Positions 1 through 9,118 are shown, counted from the first letter of the stretch. The stretch: 64,000 nucleotides of DNA from Brachyspira alvinipulli ATCC 51933 (GCF_000518245.1 NZ_KI912405.1:86110-150109), one strand, 5' to 3'. Translations and numbers: made by a program. Notes: generated by a model from the letters alone, not told the origin.

Positions 1-380
1 CTTAATCTAAAAACAGAATTATTATTTCTGCTGTCTAAATATAATGTTTCAGGAATGAATACTTCAAACACTTCTCCAAGGTTGTTATGGAAATCAACAT
101 TTTTTATATTAACTATGGAATTAGAATTTCCTGTATTGTTAATATAAAGATAAGAGTTATTTCCATTTGGCAGTTTTGAATACAATTTTAATCCGGCAGT
201 ATTGCCTTTTTTCTTTATGTAAATTTGATAACCATTAGCCAATTTATCTATCAAAATATCCTCTTGATTAATACGTATAGCATAAGTATTTAGATTATTT
301 TGACCATATAAATTTCCTAAAGTAGTTATTAATACTACCGATAAAATAACAAGCAAATATTTATATCTTATGTTTCTCAT
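1..380 (-). CDS. Secreted protein of unknown function, N-terminal part (runs off the left edge)
   Basis: The reverse strand opens with ATG at 378-380 and stays open to the window edge, giving about 126 residues with no stop. Residues 1-27 look like a signal peptide: a basic start (MRNIRYK), a hydrophobic core and an LYGQ end that could be cut after Gly. What follows is polar and rich in Asn, Ile and Tyr, with alternating hydrophobic positions as in beta-structured exported proteins. I do not recognise a family. The C-terminus lies outside the window, so length and role cannot be judged. Confidence 0.65.
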   Translation of the reverse strand, partial: MRNIRYKYLLVILSVVLITTLGNLYGQNNLNTYAIRINQEDILIDKLANGYQIYIKKKGNTAGLKLYSKLPNGNNSYLYINNTGNSNSIVNIKNVDFHNNLGEVFEVFIPETLYLDSRNNNSVFRL

Positions 381-469
381 AGTTTATACCCTCTGCAAAT
401 TATTATCGGTTTTGTATGTTATAAATCTGCATTGTTATGTTAATTGAGCTGTAATATTTTTTTCACTAA

Positions 470-1132
470 TTACAATATTATCTCTGACTTTATTATTTCA
501 CTAGAGTTCATAAAATTATTTACTGTTACTAAATTTATATTTGTACCGTCATTGGCTATAAAATAATAATTAATTCCCTTTACAACTTGACTTGCAACAT
601 ATAGCTCTCTACTATATTTTACATCTGTGACATTTTTAGCAGCATTATCAAATATTTTTATTATATCTTCTGCCTCTTTTGACTTAGAAGTATTTATTAA
701 AGCTTCTTCATAGCTTGTGCATTTTATACCGCCGGCTGAATTCTGACTGCTTTCTATAATTTTTTCGATTTTTGATATGGATACTTTATTTTCATCTGAT
801 ACATTGCATACTATAATTTCATAATAAGGAAGTGCAGATGGAGTAAGTATTTCACTTCTGCAAATAAAAGCATAATTTGTTCCATTATCAATTTGATTTC
901 CTAAATAAAGCATTAGTTCTCTTTTTACTCCTAATAATTCTTTTGATGCATCAAGGAAAATTTTTTTTATATTATCATCCATAGAATTAATTTGCTGAGT
1001 ATTTATATTCCAAGAGCCTTCTACTGCTGATTTTTCTTCTATTTCATCTTTTTTATTATTTGATTCTGATTTGCTGCTGCATGATATTAAAGATATTATC
1101 ATAATAGAAATTACTGCGATTTTTTTTACCAT
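470..1132 (-). CDS. Putative lipoprotein, unknown function
   Basis: The 220-residue product begins with a lipoprotein signal: Lys-Lys, a hydrophobic stretch, then LISC with the acylated Cys at residue 18, followed by a Ser/Asn/Lys linker. This predicts anchoring in a membrane with the body in the periplasm or at the surface. The rest contains two similar halves, each with an aromatic-rich strand such as NGTNYAFICR and GINYYFIAND, suggesting an internal duplication of a small alpha/beta unit. Each half is preceded by a helix containing LLGVKRELMLYLG or VTDVKYSRELYVAS. No catalytic motif is visible and I do not assign a function. It lies about 90 bases from another exported protein gene on the same strand. 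Confidence 0.7.
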   Translation of the reverse strand: MVKKIAVISIMIISLISCSSKSESNNKKDEIEEKSAVEGSWNINTQQINSMDDNIKKIFLDASKELLGVKRELMLYLGNQIDNGTNYAFICRSEILTPSALPYYEIIVCNVSDENKVSISKIEKIIESSQNSAGGIKCTSYEEALINTSKSKEAEDIIKIFDNAAKNVTDVKYSRELYVASQVVKGINYYFIANDGTNINLVTVNNFMNSSEIIKSEIIL

Positions 1133-1379
1133 ATTTATTTCCCAAAATTTTTTATTATCAATAAATAATTATAACAAAAAATATAAATAAATGAAATATT
1201 AAAAGATGCATATTTTTTAAATTTTAAAAAAAAAATATTTTTAGATTTTTATTTTTTTGATTAATTATTAAAATATTTTAAGTTGTTATCAAATAAATTA
1301 TTGTTTTAATAAAATTATTTTAAATTTATATTTTTATGAAAATCACTTTAAAATAGTCAAAATACATACTAAAATTATT

Positions 1380-1793
1380 TTAATTTATGTAATGATATTC
1401 AGGCATATATCCATTATCAAAAGATATAATTCTCATTGAAAAAGACAATAAAAACTCTATTATAGGCTCAACTCCGCCATAAGGATAACTAATGGGATTA
1501 AAATATAAAAACGCTGTACCATTTTCTATTTCTTTTATTTCTTTAAAATAATATTCTCCATTACCTATACAATCAAAAATATCTTCATAATCCCATCTAT
1601 CATCAGATGAAAAAATATCAATCTCTTTATCTGTATAAAAATTTAAAATATTATTATCATTATAAAGTTCTGGTATTTGCAATTCTTCATCTTTAAGAGA
1701 TTTAATATATAAAAATAAATCTTTCATTCTTGAAAAAGATTCTCTGTCATTAATAAAAAATTTAATAAAACAATATCTCATAATATTTATCAA
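1380..1793 (-). CDS. Hypothetical protein, 137 aa
   Basis: A soluble-looking protein of 137 residues, rich in Tyr, Phe, Asp and Ile, with no signal peptide or membrane segment. It is translated after the GrpB-like gene upstream: its start overlaps that gene's stop by 4 bases (ATGA type), so the two are probably co-transcribed and translationally coupled. The C-terminal half contains a Gly/Pro-rich stretch ([12 protein letters not shown]). I do not recognise the family; such short coupled proteins are often immunity-like or structural partners, but nothing here proves it. Confidence 0.6.
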   Translation of the reverse strand: MINIMRYCFIKFFINDRESFSRMKDLFLYIKSLKDEELQIPELYNDNNILNFYTDKEIDIFSSDDRWDYEDIFDCIGNGEYYFKEIKEIENGTAFLYFNPISYPYGGVEPIIEFLLSFSMRIISFDNGYMPEYHYIN

Positions 1794-2326
1794 TTCTTTC
1801 TATAAAATTCTAATGCTGTTTGTTCAGTATCTTTTATAAATTTATCTTTATAATCGCAATATAATTCAATATCATTATTACAATTTTTTAAAGCTTCCAA
1901 TTTTATTTTAGCATATTCCTCTGCAATATCTTTATTTGCCCTTAAAAAATCTCTAAAAGCTAAATGTCTTTCAATATCAAATTTATTATTAATATCAAAT
2001 ATATGTATATGAGAAAATCTTTTTTGGGTACCATTATTGTCAATATAATCCTTCATAAAAAATCTTCTCTTTGCTATTCCATTTTCTCCCATAAATTTAT
2101 AACCAATATTAGCAAAATCATTATTATAACAATCAACTTTATTTATATCATCAACTACAGCCAATATATCTATAATAGGTTTTGCTTTTAAATTTTCTAT
2201 TGATGTGCTTCCTATATGATGAATGCTTATGAGTATATCATTAATAATATTTTTTATTTTTGATTCTTCCTCTATATATAAATTCTTCCAATTAGGATCA
2301 TAATCAACAATTTCAATTATTCTCAT
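1790..2326 (-). CDS. GrpB-family (UPF0157) nucleotidyltransferase-like protein
   Basis: The 178-residue protein matches the GrpB/UPF0157 family from its opening [15 protein letters not shown], through the [19 protein letters not shown] motif around residues 40-57, to [22 protein letters not shown] near 120-140. The GSTS-x-KPIID block is the nucleotidyltransferase-superfamily signature (Gly-Ser followed by acidic metal ligands). Length matches the usual 170-180 residues. The substrate of GrpB proteins is not established; some are fused to dephospho-CoA kinase. The gene is first of a two-gene unit with the 137-residue protein downstream. Confidence 0.8.
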   Translation of the reverse strand: MRIIEIVDYDPNWKNLYIEEESKIKNIINDILISIHHIGSTSIENLKAKPIIDILAVVDDINKVDCYNNDFANIGYKFMGENGIAKRRFFMKDYIDNNGTQKRFSHIHIFDINNKFDIERHLAFRDFLRANKDIAEEYAKIKLEALKNCNNDIELYCDYKDKFIKDTEQTALEFYRKN

Positions 2327-2370
2327 TCACAAACTCCAAATAATAAAATTATTATATATACTGAAAATTT

Positions 2371-2580
2371 TTAAGTTTTCCAAAAGTTAGTTGTTTGTGG
2401 TGGCTTTACCTCCACACCCAAAGTTCTTTTACTGACGCTCTGCATGCCGTAGGCAAGGTAACTTTCGGTATTAGTATAGGTGAAGCTCACCTGCAGTAAG
2501 AAGCAAAAGAACTGTATTTGAGAAGTCCGCCTACAAAAAGTTGCTAATATTTCTATAATGTACAGAAGGTGGTTAGGTAT
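2371..2580. repeat. G+C-rich intergenic element with inverted repeats, probably dispersed
   Basis: This stretch is clearly richer in G+C than its surroundings and is packed with complementary segments: AGTTCTTTTACTG near 2420 against CAGTAAGAAGCAAAAGAACT near 2492-2511, and GGTGAAGCTCACC near 2479-2491. An open frame of 71 codons crosses it on the minus strand, but it has no ribosome binding site and its translation (Cys/Thr/Ser-rich, no domain) looks like read-through of a repeat. From memory, Brachyspira genomes carry many near-identical G+C-rich intergenic elements that yield such spurious short proteins; that this is one of them is inference. Confidence 0.5.
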
Positions 2581-2639
2581 AGACAAAAAATTTGATGTTA
2601 ATTATAATGAAAATAAATAATAATATTTTAGGACTATAA

Positions 2640-4040
2640 ATGGATAATAATATATTAACATTGGAAGAAATAAATAATTTAGTAGAAAAAAACTATAATA
2701 AAAAATTTGATAAAACTACTTCATTTATAGATGATTCTATTATATCAAATGTGTTTACAAAAGATAAAAACACAGTAGTTTCAAGCAAAGTTATAAGATA
2801 TATTTTAGGAGAATATTTAGATATAAAAGAGCCTTACAGACTTAGAAATTCCGATTTAATAGGATGCTCTTTAGATAATAAAAGTTTAAGTGAGGCTATG
2901 GAAAATGTATATAATAATTGGAATGAAGATAATAAAACTAAATCAATACTCTATCCGTACTGCATATTTGCAAATAATAATCAGCTTGATAAACTATATC
3001 AAAAGGCAAAAGAAATAGGAAGCAGCAGGGCTAAACTCTCATGCTTTATGCTTGAAGCTATTGCTTTAAGTGGAACAAAGAAAGGTTTAGGATTGGTATA
3101 TGAAGCATCGAGAAAATTCAAGCAAAGCAGTGTAAGAAATACATGTTCAGAGATTTTATACAATATAACTAAAAAACTAAAAATAAGTAAAGAGGCATTT
3201 GCTGACAAGATTATACCTGATTTTAATTTTAATAAAGACGGTATTAGAATTGTAGAAAGCGATGATAAAAAATTTAAGATAACATTGAATTCAGATTTCA
3301 GCATATCAATATTTGATGAGTTAAAAAATAAAGAATTCAAAACATTCCCAAAAGATTTTCCAGAAGAAGCAAAAAAAGAATTATCAAAAATTAAAAGTGA
3401 AATAAACAAAGTGTTAAAAACACAAACAGAACGTCTGCTATTAGTATTTATGGATGCTAGAAAATGGACGCTTGCAGAATGGAAAGAAATATTTTTTGAA
3501 AATCCTCTTATGAAAGCATTTGCTGTTAAACTTATTTGGGGAATATATGATGAAAACAATAATTTATTAAATACATTCAGATACATGGAAGACGGTTCAT
3601 TCAATAATATAGATGATGAGGAAATAAAAATAGATGATAATTCTTTAATAAGTTTGGTAAGTCCTGTAGAAATTGATAAAGAATTAATAGAAAAATGGAA
3701 AACCCAGCTTTCAGATTATGATATAATACAGCCTTTCAATCAATTATCAGAATATACAAAAGAAGAATTAATTTCAAAAATTCCCAAAAAAGTGACTGTA
3801 GGAAATATAAAAAATACAGTACAAAAACTAGGAATGGAAAAGGAAGAAGGAGACGGAGGATATATTGAAGGATACTTTATACATGATTCATATAATAATG
3901 CTTTAATATATATTTCTGTATCAAATTTGTATTATGGTTCTGCAAACAATGAAGAAACCAACATAAAAATTAATTTTAAAAATTCTGATAATAGATTTGA
4001 GTATGGGGCTTATTTAATATTATCTAATTATTTAAAATAA
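2640..4040 (+). CDS. DUF4132-domain protein
   Basis: A 466-residue cytoplasmic protein. The N-terminal 200 residues are helical and HEAT-like (SKEAFADKIIPDFNF, residues ~185-200). The C-terminal half carries the DUF4132 signature, including RKWTLAEWKEIFFENPLMKAF followed by LIWGIYD around residues 275-305. DUF4132 occurs in MolR-like proteins and in WGR-domain proteins of unclear function. No WGR domain is present here, and the protein is shorter than MolR. It stands alone, with a hairpin terminator just after its stop shared with the convergent oppA-like gene. Confidence 0.7.
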   Translation: MDNNILTLEEINNLVEKNYNKKFDKTTSFIDDSIISNVFTKDKNTVVSSKVIRYILGEYLDIKEPYRLRNSDLIGCSLDNKSLSEAMENVYNNWNEDNKTKSILYPYCIFANNNQLDKLYQKAKEIGSSRAKLSCFMLEAIALSGTKKGLGLVYEASRKFKQSSVRNTCSEILYNITKKLKISKEAFADKIIPDFNFNKDGIRIVESDDKKFKITLNSDFSISIFDELKNKEFKTFPKDFPEEAKKELSKIKSEINKVLKTQTERLLLVFMDARKWTLAEWKEIFFENPLMKAFAVKLIWGIYDENNNLLNTFRYMEDGSFNNIDDEEIKIDDNSLISLVSPVEIDKELIEKWKTQLSDYDIIQPFNQLSEYTKEELISKIPKKVTVGNIKNTVQKLGMEKEEGDGGYIEGYFIHDSYNNALIYISVSNLYYGSANNEETNIKINFKNSDNRFEYGAYLILSNYLK

Positions 4041-4060
4041 AAAATCATACCAATAAAAAA

Positions 4061-4086
4061 AGAGGGAAAGTTAATCCCTCTTTTTA
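4061..4086. terminator. Bidirectional intrinsic terminator
   Basis: AGAGGGA (4061-4067) pairs with TCCCTCT (4075-4081) around a 7-nt loop, with an A-run on the left and a T-run on the right. It serves both the DUF4132 gene and the convergent oppA-like gene. Confidence 0.85.
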
Positions 4087-4106
4087 TTTCATTTTATAAA
4101 AATATT

Positions 4107-5716
4107 TTATTCTTTATATGAATAATAGAATTTATGTACTGATAGAGGATCATACATAACATCTTTTAATTTAGGTGAAACCAATAAAGGCTCAGAATAG
4201 AAATACATAGGTATTATAGCAAAATTCTCTATCAATATAGCCTCAGCCTTATGCATAGCCTCCATTCTTACAGCTTGATCTGATGTATTTAAAGCTGTTT
4301 TTATATACCCATCATATTGTGCATTACAAAAGATGAGAAGTTATAAGGAGAATAACTAGCAAACAATTCTAAGAAGTTTATAGGGTCGTTAAAATCAGCA
4401 AACCATCCGCCTCTTGCTATTGTGAAATCTCTTGAAAATCTTCTGCTTAAAAATACTGCTAGTTCCTCTTGAACTATTTTTGTATCTATACCTAAATTCT
4501 CTTTCCACATCTGCTGAACAGCTTCAAAAATAGCAACATTTATTCCAGGGTCAGAATTGAATTCAAATACAGGAAAACCCTCGCCGTTTGGATATCCTGC
4601 CTCAGCCATTAATTTTTTAGCTTCTTCTACATTTTGTTTATAACTTTGACTGCTTGCATCAAAATATTCTCCGCCATTTTCTCTGAAATCACCGCTTGCA
4701 TCTTTTACTCCATAAGGTACAAATGCACTTGCAGGTTTTTCTCCGCCTTTTGTTATTTGTTTTACTATATATTCTCTATCAATAGCCAAAGCTAAAGCCT
4801 TACGAATTCTAACATCTTTTAACACTTCATTAGTTGTACTTAAACAATAAAAGAAAGAAGCCAATGAAGGTTTTATCTGAAGTAAACCCTCATCCTGTAA
4901 AGTAGGAATATCCTGTGTAGGAAGTATTTTAGAAAAATCTATAGAACCTTCTTTAATTCCTGCAACAGATGCTGTTTCATTTTGCATTATAATAAAGTTT
5001 AATTTCTCAGCTATAATAGAATCGCTGTTCCAATAATTAGTGTTTTTTACCATTACTATTTTATCATCAGCACTTACTTCAATAGTTGTATAAGGTCCGT
5101 TTCCTATATATGTTTTTGCATCCAAACTCCACTGATCTCCATATTGTTCTATAATCTCTTTTCTTACTGGAAAGAATACTGAGAATGTTGTTAAATCCAA
5201 GAAATATGCAGTAGGACGTTCAAGCATAACTTCAAGTGTATAATCATCTATAGCCTTAACACCTAAATTATCAGGAGTTAATTCTCCAGCCATAATTTTA
5301 TCAGCATTTTTTACAGGAGACATTAAATAATTATAATCGCTTACAGTTACAGGATCAACAACTCTTCTCCATGTATAAACAAAATCATTAGCTGTAACTA
5401 TTTGACCATCATTCCATTTAGCATTAGTTCTTAAATGAAATACATATCTAGTACCATTATCAAACTCTTCCCAACTCTCTGCAACTCCCCCTACTATATT
5501 TCCAGACTTATCAGTTCTAGTTAATCCTTCAAATGCATGAGAAATATAATATGAGCCTATTAATGTTGAACTTAAACTAGGATCCATAGTTTTTACTTGA
5601 GGACCTAAATTTATATTTATTGTATTTTTGTCATCAGACGTTTTTGAAGATGAACATGAAATAGATAATATTAATACAAATATTAATACAAAAATAGTCT
5701 TTAACTTATTATCCAT
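4107..5716 (-). pseudogene. oppA: oppA-like oligopeptide-binding lipoprotein, frameshifted near its 3' end
   Basis: An extracytoplasmic solute-binding protein of the peptide/nickel (OppA, SBP_bac_5) family. The best start is ATG 5714-5716, 10 bases after AAGGAG, giving a lipoprotein signal ending SISC (Cys21). Family hallmarks are YISHAFEGLTR, the AKWNDGQ region, NYWN and LALAIDREYI. The frame then fails: after SYSPYNFSSF it reads VMHNMMGI and stops at 4301. In the next frame the family's C-terminus continues (NAQYDGYIKTALNTSD, ending FYYSYKE) to a TAA at 4107-4109. One extra T near the A4 run at 4328-4331 would restore 536 residues, the normal OppA length. No permease or ATPase genes flank it. 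It could be a real pseudogene, a rare variant or a homopolymer sequencing error. Confidence 0.85.
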
Positions 5717-5906
5717 TTTATTATACTCCTTAAATATTATGAAAGCTATTATATATTTCATATATACACTGTCAAGCTAAAATTTTTAATTGAAAACTTT
5801 TTAAGTTATATACTTCTAACAAATTTATAATAAAAAATTATAAAAATAAAAATTAATTTCATAATGCAGGAACTTTTTTAAATTCAATCCGTCTAATATT
5901 ATATAA

Positions 5907-6017
5907 ATAAAGTTACTTTGAACACTTAGAGGTTTATGATAATAGTTAAGTTATCTTAAAATGTTTTGGAGGTTCATTTTAAGATACTTTATAACAATAT
6001 GTTTGAAGTAACTTTAT
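5907..6017 (+). promoter_or_regulatory. Nested-hairpin 5' leader upstream of the Spy/CpxP-like gene
   Basis: Two perfect inverted repeats are nested. The outer 12-bp stem pairs 5907-5918 (ATAAAGTTACTT) with 6006-6017. The inner 12-bp stem pairs 5952-5963 (TATCTTAAAATG) with 5975-5986 and leaves an 11-nt loop containing GGAGG, which mimics the true ribosome binding site AAGGAGG at 6030-6036. There is no T-run, so it is not a terminator. This is either a structured mRNA leader controlling translation or stability, or a dyad protein-binding site. Confidence 0.5.
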
Positions 6018-6039
6018 CCCATATTTATTAAGGAGGTTT

Positions 6040-6423
6040 ATGAATATGTTTAATAAGAAAATAATATTGATTGCAGCTATTATGGTTTTATCCTCAATAT
6101 CATTATTTGCTAGAGGATACGAAAAGAAATTTGATTATTGCGAAAGAGGATTTTATGGCAAAAGATTTCCTAATGTTCAATTAACCGTTGAACAAATATC
6201 TCAAATACAAGATATAGAAAATAAATATTATAGCAAAATACAAGATCTAAGATTAGATATTCATAATCAAATTCAAACTATAAGATTAGAAATGGCTAAA
6301 GAAACACCAGATCAAAACATCATAAATAAAGCCATAGATAGTAAAACACAATCATCTGCCGAATTACAAAAAATTAGAATACAACGTTTTTTAGAAATAG
6401 ACAAAGTATATAAAACAAAATAA
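6040..6423 (+). CDS. Spy/CpxP-family periplasmic protein
   Basis: 127 residues, opening with a cleavable signal peptide (MNMFNKKIILIAAIMVL..SLFA, cut near residue 24). The mature part carries an LTxEQ element (QLTVEQISQIQDIENKY, residues ~47-63) and is almost wholly helical, as in the Spy/CpxP fold of periplasmic chaperones and metal-responsive proteins (LTXXQ family). Sequence divergence means the chaperone role is inferred. A strong AAGGAGG lies 4 bases before the first ATG (6040) and 10 before a second ATG (6046), so either may be used. It is monocistronic, followed by a terminator and preceded by the nested-hairpin leader; in other bacteria such genes answer envelope stress. Confidence 0.65.
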   Translation: MNMFNKKIILIAAIMVLSSISLFARGYEKKFDYCERGFYGKRFPNVQLTVEQISQIQDIENKYYSKIQDLRLDIHNQIQTIRLEMAKETPDQNIINKAIDSKTQSSAELQKIRIQRFLEIDKVYKTK

Positions 6424-6444
6424 TTCTACTAACTTTTCAAACCG

Positions 6445-6477
6445 AGCCTATATATAATTATATATAGGCTTTTTTTA
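6445..6477 (+). terminator. Intrinsic terminator after the Spy/CpxP-like gene
   Basis: AGCCTATATATAA pairs with TTATATATAGGCT (6445-6470), followed by seven T residues. Confidence 0.85.
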
Positions 6478-6488
6478 ACATTAAAAAA

Positions 6489-7484
6489 TCAAGGAACATT
6501 AATATTTGCAAGTAAATTTTCTATAATCATATCACTATTAACATTTTCAGCTTGTGCTTCATAGCTTATGCTTATTCTATGTCTTAATATCTCATAAGCA
6601 ACAGCTCTTATATCCTCAGGCATAACAAATCCCCTACCCTGCATCATGGCATTAGCTTTAGCTGCCTTAGTTAAATATATGCCTGCTCTAGGAGAGGCAC
6701 CATATTCTATATACTCTGATTGAAGTTTATATTCTTTTGGATTTCTAGTAGCATCTATAATATTTACTATATAATCTATAAGTCTTTCTTCTATATGTAT
6801 TTGATTAGCTAATTTTCTTAATTTTTCTATAGTTTCTATAGTTGTTATAGATTTTAATTCTTCTGGTTTTGAAGATGACATGTTTTTTATGATAGTTTTT
6901 TCTTCGCTTTTTGTAGGATATTGAACTATTACTTTAAGCATAAATCTATCAACCTGCGCTTCCGGAAGAGGATATGTACCTTCCTGTTCTATAGGGTTTT
7001 GTGTAGCCAATACTAAAAATACATCTGGCAATTGATATGTAGTATCTCCTATTGTAACCTGATGTTCTCCCATAGCCTCAAGTAGTGCTGACTGAACTTT
7101 AGCAGGCGAACGGTTTATCTCATCTGCAAGTATTATATTAGAAAATATAGGACCCTGCTTAGGCACAAATACAGAATTCTTTATATCATAAATCTCTGTT
7201 CCTACTATATCTGCAGGAAGTAAATCTGGTGTAAACTGTATCCTTTTGTATGTAGCATCTATTGTACTAGCTAATGATTTTACAGTTAATGTTTTAGCCA
7301 GCCCTGGTACTCCTTCCAATAATACATGCCCATCACATATAATACCTAAAAGAAGTTTATCTATCATATTTTCCTGACCGATTATAACTTTCTTTATCTC
7401 ACTTTTTATAGCCTGAACAACATCGAGTGCCATTTTTGACGCTTCTGAAATAACTTGTAAATCTTTTAAATTACTGTCTACCAT
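6489..7484 (-). CDS. moxR: MoxR-family AAA+ ATPase
   Basis: 331 residues. Walker A is GVPGLAKT (residues 58-65), Walker B ends in ADEINRSP (DE at 121-122), sensor 1 is LATQNPIEQEGTYPLPEAQ, and the lid has the typical SPRAGIYLTKAAKANA. All are diagnostic for MoxR. These ATPases act as cytoplasmic chaperones that mature metal enzymes or membrane-associated von Willebrand-factor-domain proteins. The gene lies 36 bases downstream of a BatD-like membrane protein gene in the same orientation, the usual MoxR/Bat pairing. The DUF58, BatA and BatB genes that normally complete the locus are not in this window. Confidence 0.9.
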   Translation of the reverse strand: MVDSNLKDLQVISEASKMALDVVQAIKSEIKKVIIGQENMIDKLLLGIICDGHVLLEGVPGLAKTLTVKSLASTIDATYKRIQFTPDLLPADIVGTEIYDIKNSVFVPKQGPIFSNIILADEINRSPAKVQSALLEAMGEHQVTIGDTTYQLPDVFLVLATQNPIEQEGTYPLPEAQVDRFMLKVIVQYPTKSEEKTIIKNMSSSKPEELKSITTIETIEKLRKLANQIHIEERLIDYIVNIIDATRNPKEYKLQSEYIEYGASPRAGIYLTKAAKANAMMQGRGFVMPEDIRAVAYEILRHRISISYEAQAENVNSDMIIENLLANINVP

Positions 7485-7520
7485 GTATCAATTTCCTTTT
7501 TCTCCATTATTTCTATTTTA

Positions 7521-8045
7521 TTATATGTTTTTTAAAGATTTTTTATTTTGTTTATGCTGGTCTATTATAAATTTATAAATCAAAAAAGCAATAAGCAATA
7601 TTATAACCCATTGCCCTATCATAATAAGTATAAACCAAGAACTGAAAACTCTTATATCATACTCTTTTATAATCTCTTCTTCCGGAACTAAACTATTTCC
7701 GCGTTCTATATTATAATATCTAGCTTCTAATTCCGGTATCTTAAGTTTTCCTTTAGTAATTGGTTTTAATGTATATGTTATTTTATAATTCATAGTAGAA
7801 ATTTCATTGTCTTTATGTATAGTTTCGCTTTCTATTTTTTTATTGACAACCTCGAAATCACTGATAGCATTTTCATTTAAACCTCCAACTTTGAATTTAC
7901 CCGCATCACCAGTAAATGAAAGAGAATATTCTATAGTCTGCCATTCATATATACTCTTTTTATTTACTTTCTCTTCAACTATTACTATAGGATATAGTAC
8001 ATTTGTCATCATTATTATTAAAAAAATATAACATTTAATCATCAA
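7521..8045 (-). CDS. BatD-like membrane-anchored protein (short form)
   Basis: 174 residues: an N-terminal hydrophobic signal (residues 1-18), an extracytoplasmic beta-sandwich-like region of about 115 residues (EEKVNKKSIYEWQTIEYSLSF, then TYTLKPITKGKLKIPELEARY), a single membrane helix (about 136-159) and a short basic tail. The KPITKGKLKIPEL pattern is typical of BatD/oxygen-tolerance domains. Full BatD proteins are 400-600 residues with several such repeats, so this is one repeat plus anchor. Its position directly upstream of moxR supports the assignment. The function, probably part of an envelope complex acted on by MoxR, is inference. Confidence 0.6.
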   Translation of the reverse strand: MMIKCYIFLIIMMTNVLYPIVIVEEKVNKKSIYEWQTIEYSLSFTGDAGKFKVGGLNENAISDFEVVNKKIESETIHKDNEISTMNYKITYTLKPITKGKLKIPELEARYYNIERGNSLVPEEEIIKEYDIRVFSSWFILIMIGQWVIILLIAFLIYKFIIDQHKQNKKSLKNI

Positions 8046-8087
8046 TGTAGATTATATAAAAACTCAAAAAAAGTCAATAACAAAAAC

Positions 8088-8837
8088 TTATCTTATAAAT
8101 CTATTAAAGTCAAAAGTATATGATAAATAAGCACCTATACCAAAATAGAATCCGCTTGCTAATTGCTCTAAATAAGGAGTAAAGTTAAGAGAAAGACTAG
8201 CATCGCTGTTCAATACTAAATATGCTCCCAAACCTAAATGATTTAAATAAAGAAATGCATTATTATAAAAATCATACCCTATATGATACTCTAAATATAT
8301 GCCGGCAAGAGAAAATCCAAATAAAGCACCTGGATATACACCAAATGCAGTTTTCAATCTAACAGACTCAACTACTCCGCGCGGATCATTAAAATACATT
8401 GGAACTTCAAAATTTAAAAATATGGTAAAAAAGTCACCAAATCCTACCAAATAATGAAGCTGAGGATTAAGCCCGAATTTCTGTTTGGACGATCCTGGAA
8501 AAAGAACTTCTACAGCACCTATAAAACCATTAAAAAACTGGAATCTAGGCATTATAGAAAATTGAGGCTGACCTTCCACTCCGACACCAAGTTCTGGAAT
8601 ATATGTTATAGGTAAAACCCTTGCAAATATATCAAAATTTCTAAGTATACCAAAATTTATCATAATAGGACTTGATAAAGTATATTTTCCTTTAACACCT
8701 ATCCTATCATTATTAACGTAAAGAGTACCGCCAAGACGCAAAGCTCCTGTCATTCCTGTATACATTTTATACGGAAAAGAATAAAGAAATGCTGATAGCA
8801 GCAACATAAAAATAAATGTAAAAACAATCTTTTTCAT
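8088..8837 (-). CDS. Putative outer-membrane beta-barrel protein
   Basis: 249 residues with a signal peptide (MKKIVFTFIFMLLLSAFLYS). The mature sequence is a run of amphipathic strands separated by short polar turns (GALRLGGTLYVNNDRIGV, FFTIFLNFEVPMYF, YFGIGAYLSYTFDFNRF). It ends in an aromatic-rich strand, as expected of an outer-membrane barrel of roughly 10-12 strands. No enzyme motif is seen and I cannot name a family. It is transcribed toward the BatD-like gene, 42 bases away, but any link between them is unproven. Confidence 0.6.
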   Translation of the reverse strand: MKKIVFTFIFMLLLSAFLYSFPYKMYTGMTGALRLGGTLYVNNDRIGVKGKYTLSSPIMINFGILRNFDIFARVLPITYIPELGVGVEGQPQFSIMPRFQFFNGFIGAVEVLFPGSSKQKFGLNPQLHYLVGFGDFFTIFLNFEVPMYFNDPRGVVESVRLKTAFGVYPGALFGFSLAGIYLEYHIGYDFYNNAFLYLNHLGLGAYLVLNSDASLSLNFTPYLEQLASGFYFGIGAYLSYTFDFNRFIR

Positions 8838-8992
8838 AGTATTACATCTTCTACATGTATAATAATATAATAATATGTATACTAATATAATATATTATCT
8901 AAAAAATATCAATAAATAAATATTGATTTCAAATTATAAATAATTGAATTATTGAATAGATTTTCATAATTTAAACAATTTTAGTCCAAAAT

Positions 8993-9020
8993 TTGACTTA
9001 TAAATAGTATATGATATAAT
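8993..9020 (+). promoter_or_regulatory. Sigma-70 promoter of the MATE gene
   Basis: TTGACT (8993-8998), a 16-nt spacer and TATAAT (9015-9020) form a near-consensus promoter. Transcription should start near 9026, so the mRNA has a leader of about 120 nt before the start codon at 9146. Between the divergent barrel gene (8837) and this promoter the DNA is plain A+T with nothing else recognisable. Confidence 0.8.
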
Positions 9021-9118
9021 ACAAGCCAAGTTCATCGGAGGACTTATTGGAAATAAAAATACCAAAGGTTGGATAAGATGTCTAATTATTAGATTTCTTA
9101 TCCAGCCTTTTTTGTTTT
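9021..9118 (+). promoter_or_regulatory. Transcription-attenuation leader; candidate guanidine-IV (mepA-type) riboswitch
   Basis: Immediately after the promoter, CCAAGTTC...GGACTTATTGG (9026-9050) folds into a hairpin: CCA/TGG and AAGTTC/GGACTT around a loop with ATCGGA. An A-rich linker follows. A strong intrinsic terminator then spans 9064-9110, with arms AAGGTTGGATAAGA and TCTTATCCAGCCTT, followed by T6GT5. CCAA at 9062-9065 can pair with TTGG at 9047-9050 instead of joining the terminator, giving mutually exclusive folds. A terminator between a consensus promoter and the gene implies regulated read-through. A short aptamer-plus-terminator before a MATE exporter is the arrangement described for guanidine-IV (mepA motif) riboswitches; the class assignment is inference. 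Confidence 0.55.

Noticed and set aside
2371-2586. A 71-codon open frame on the minus strand
   Set aside because: No ribosome binding site, no recognisable domain, and it lies wholly within an inverted-repeat-rich G+C block; treated as a repeat.
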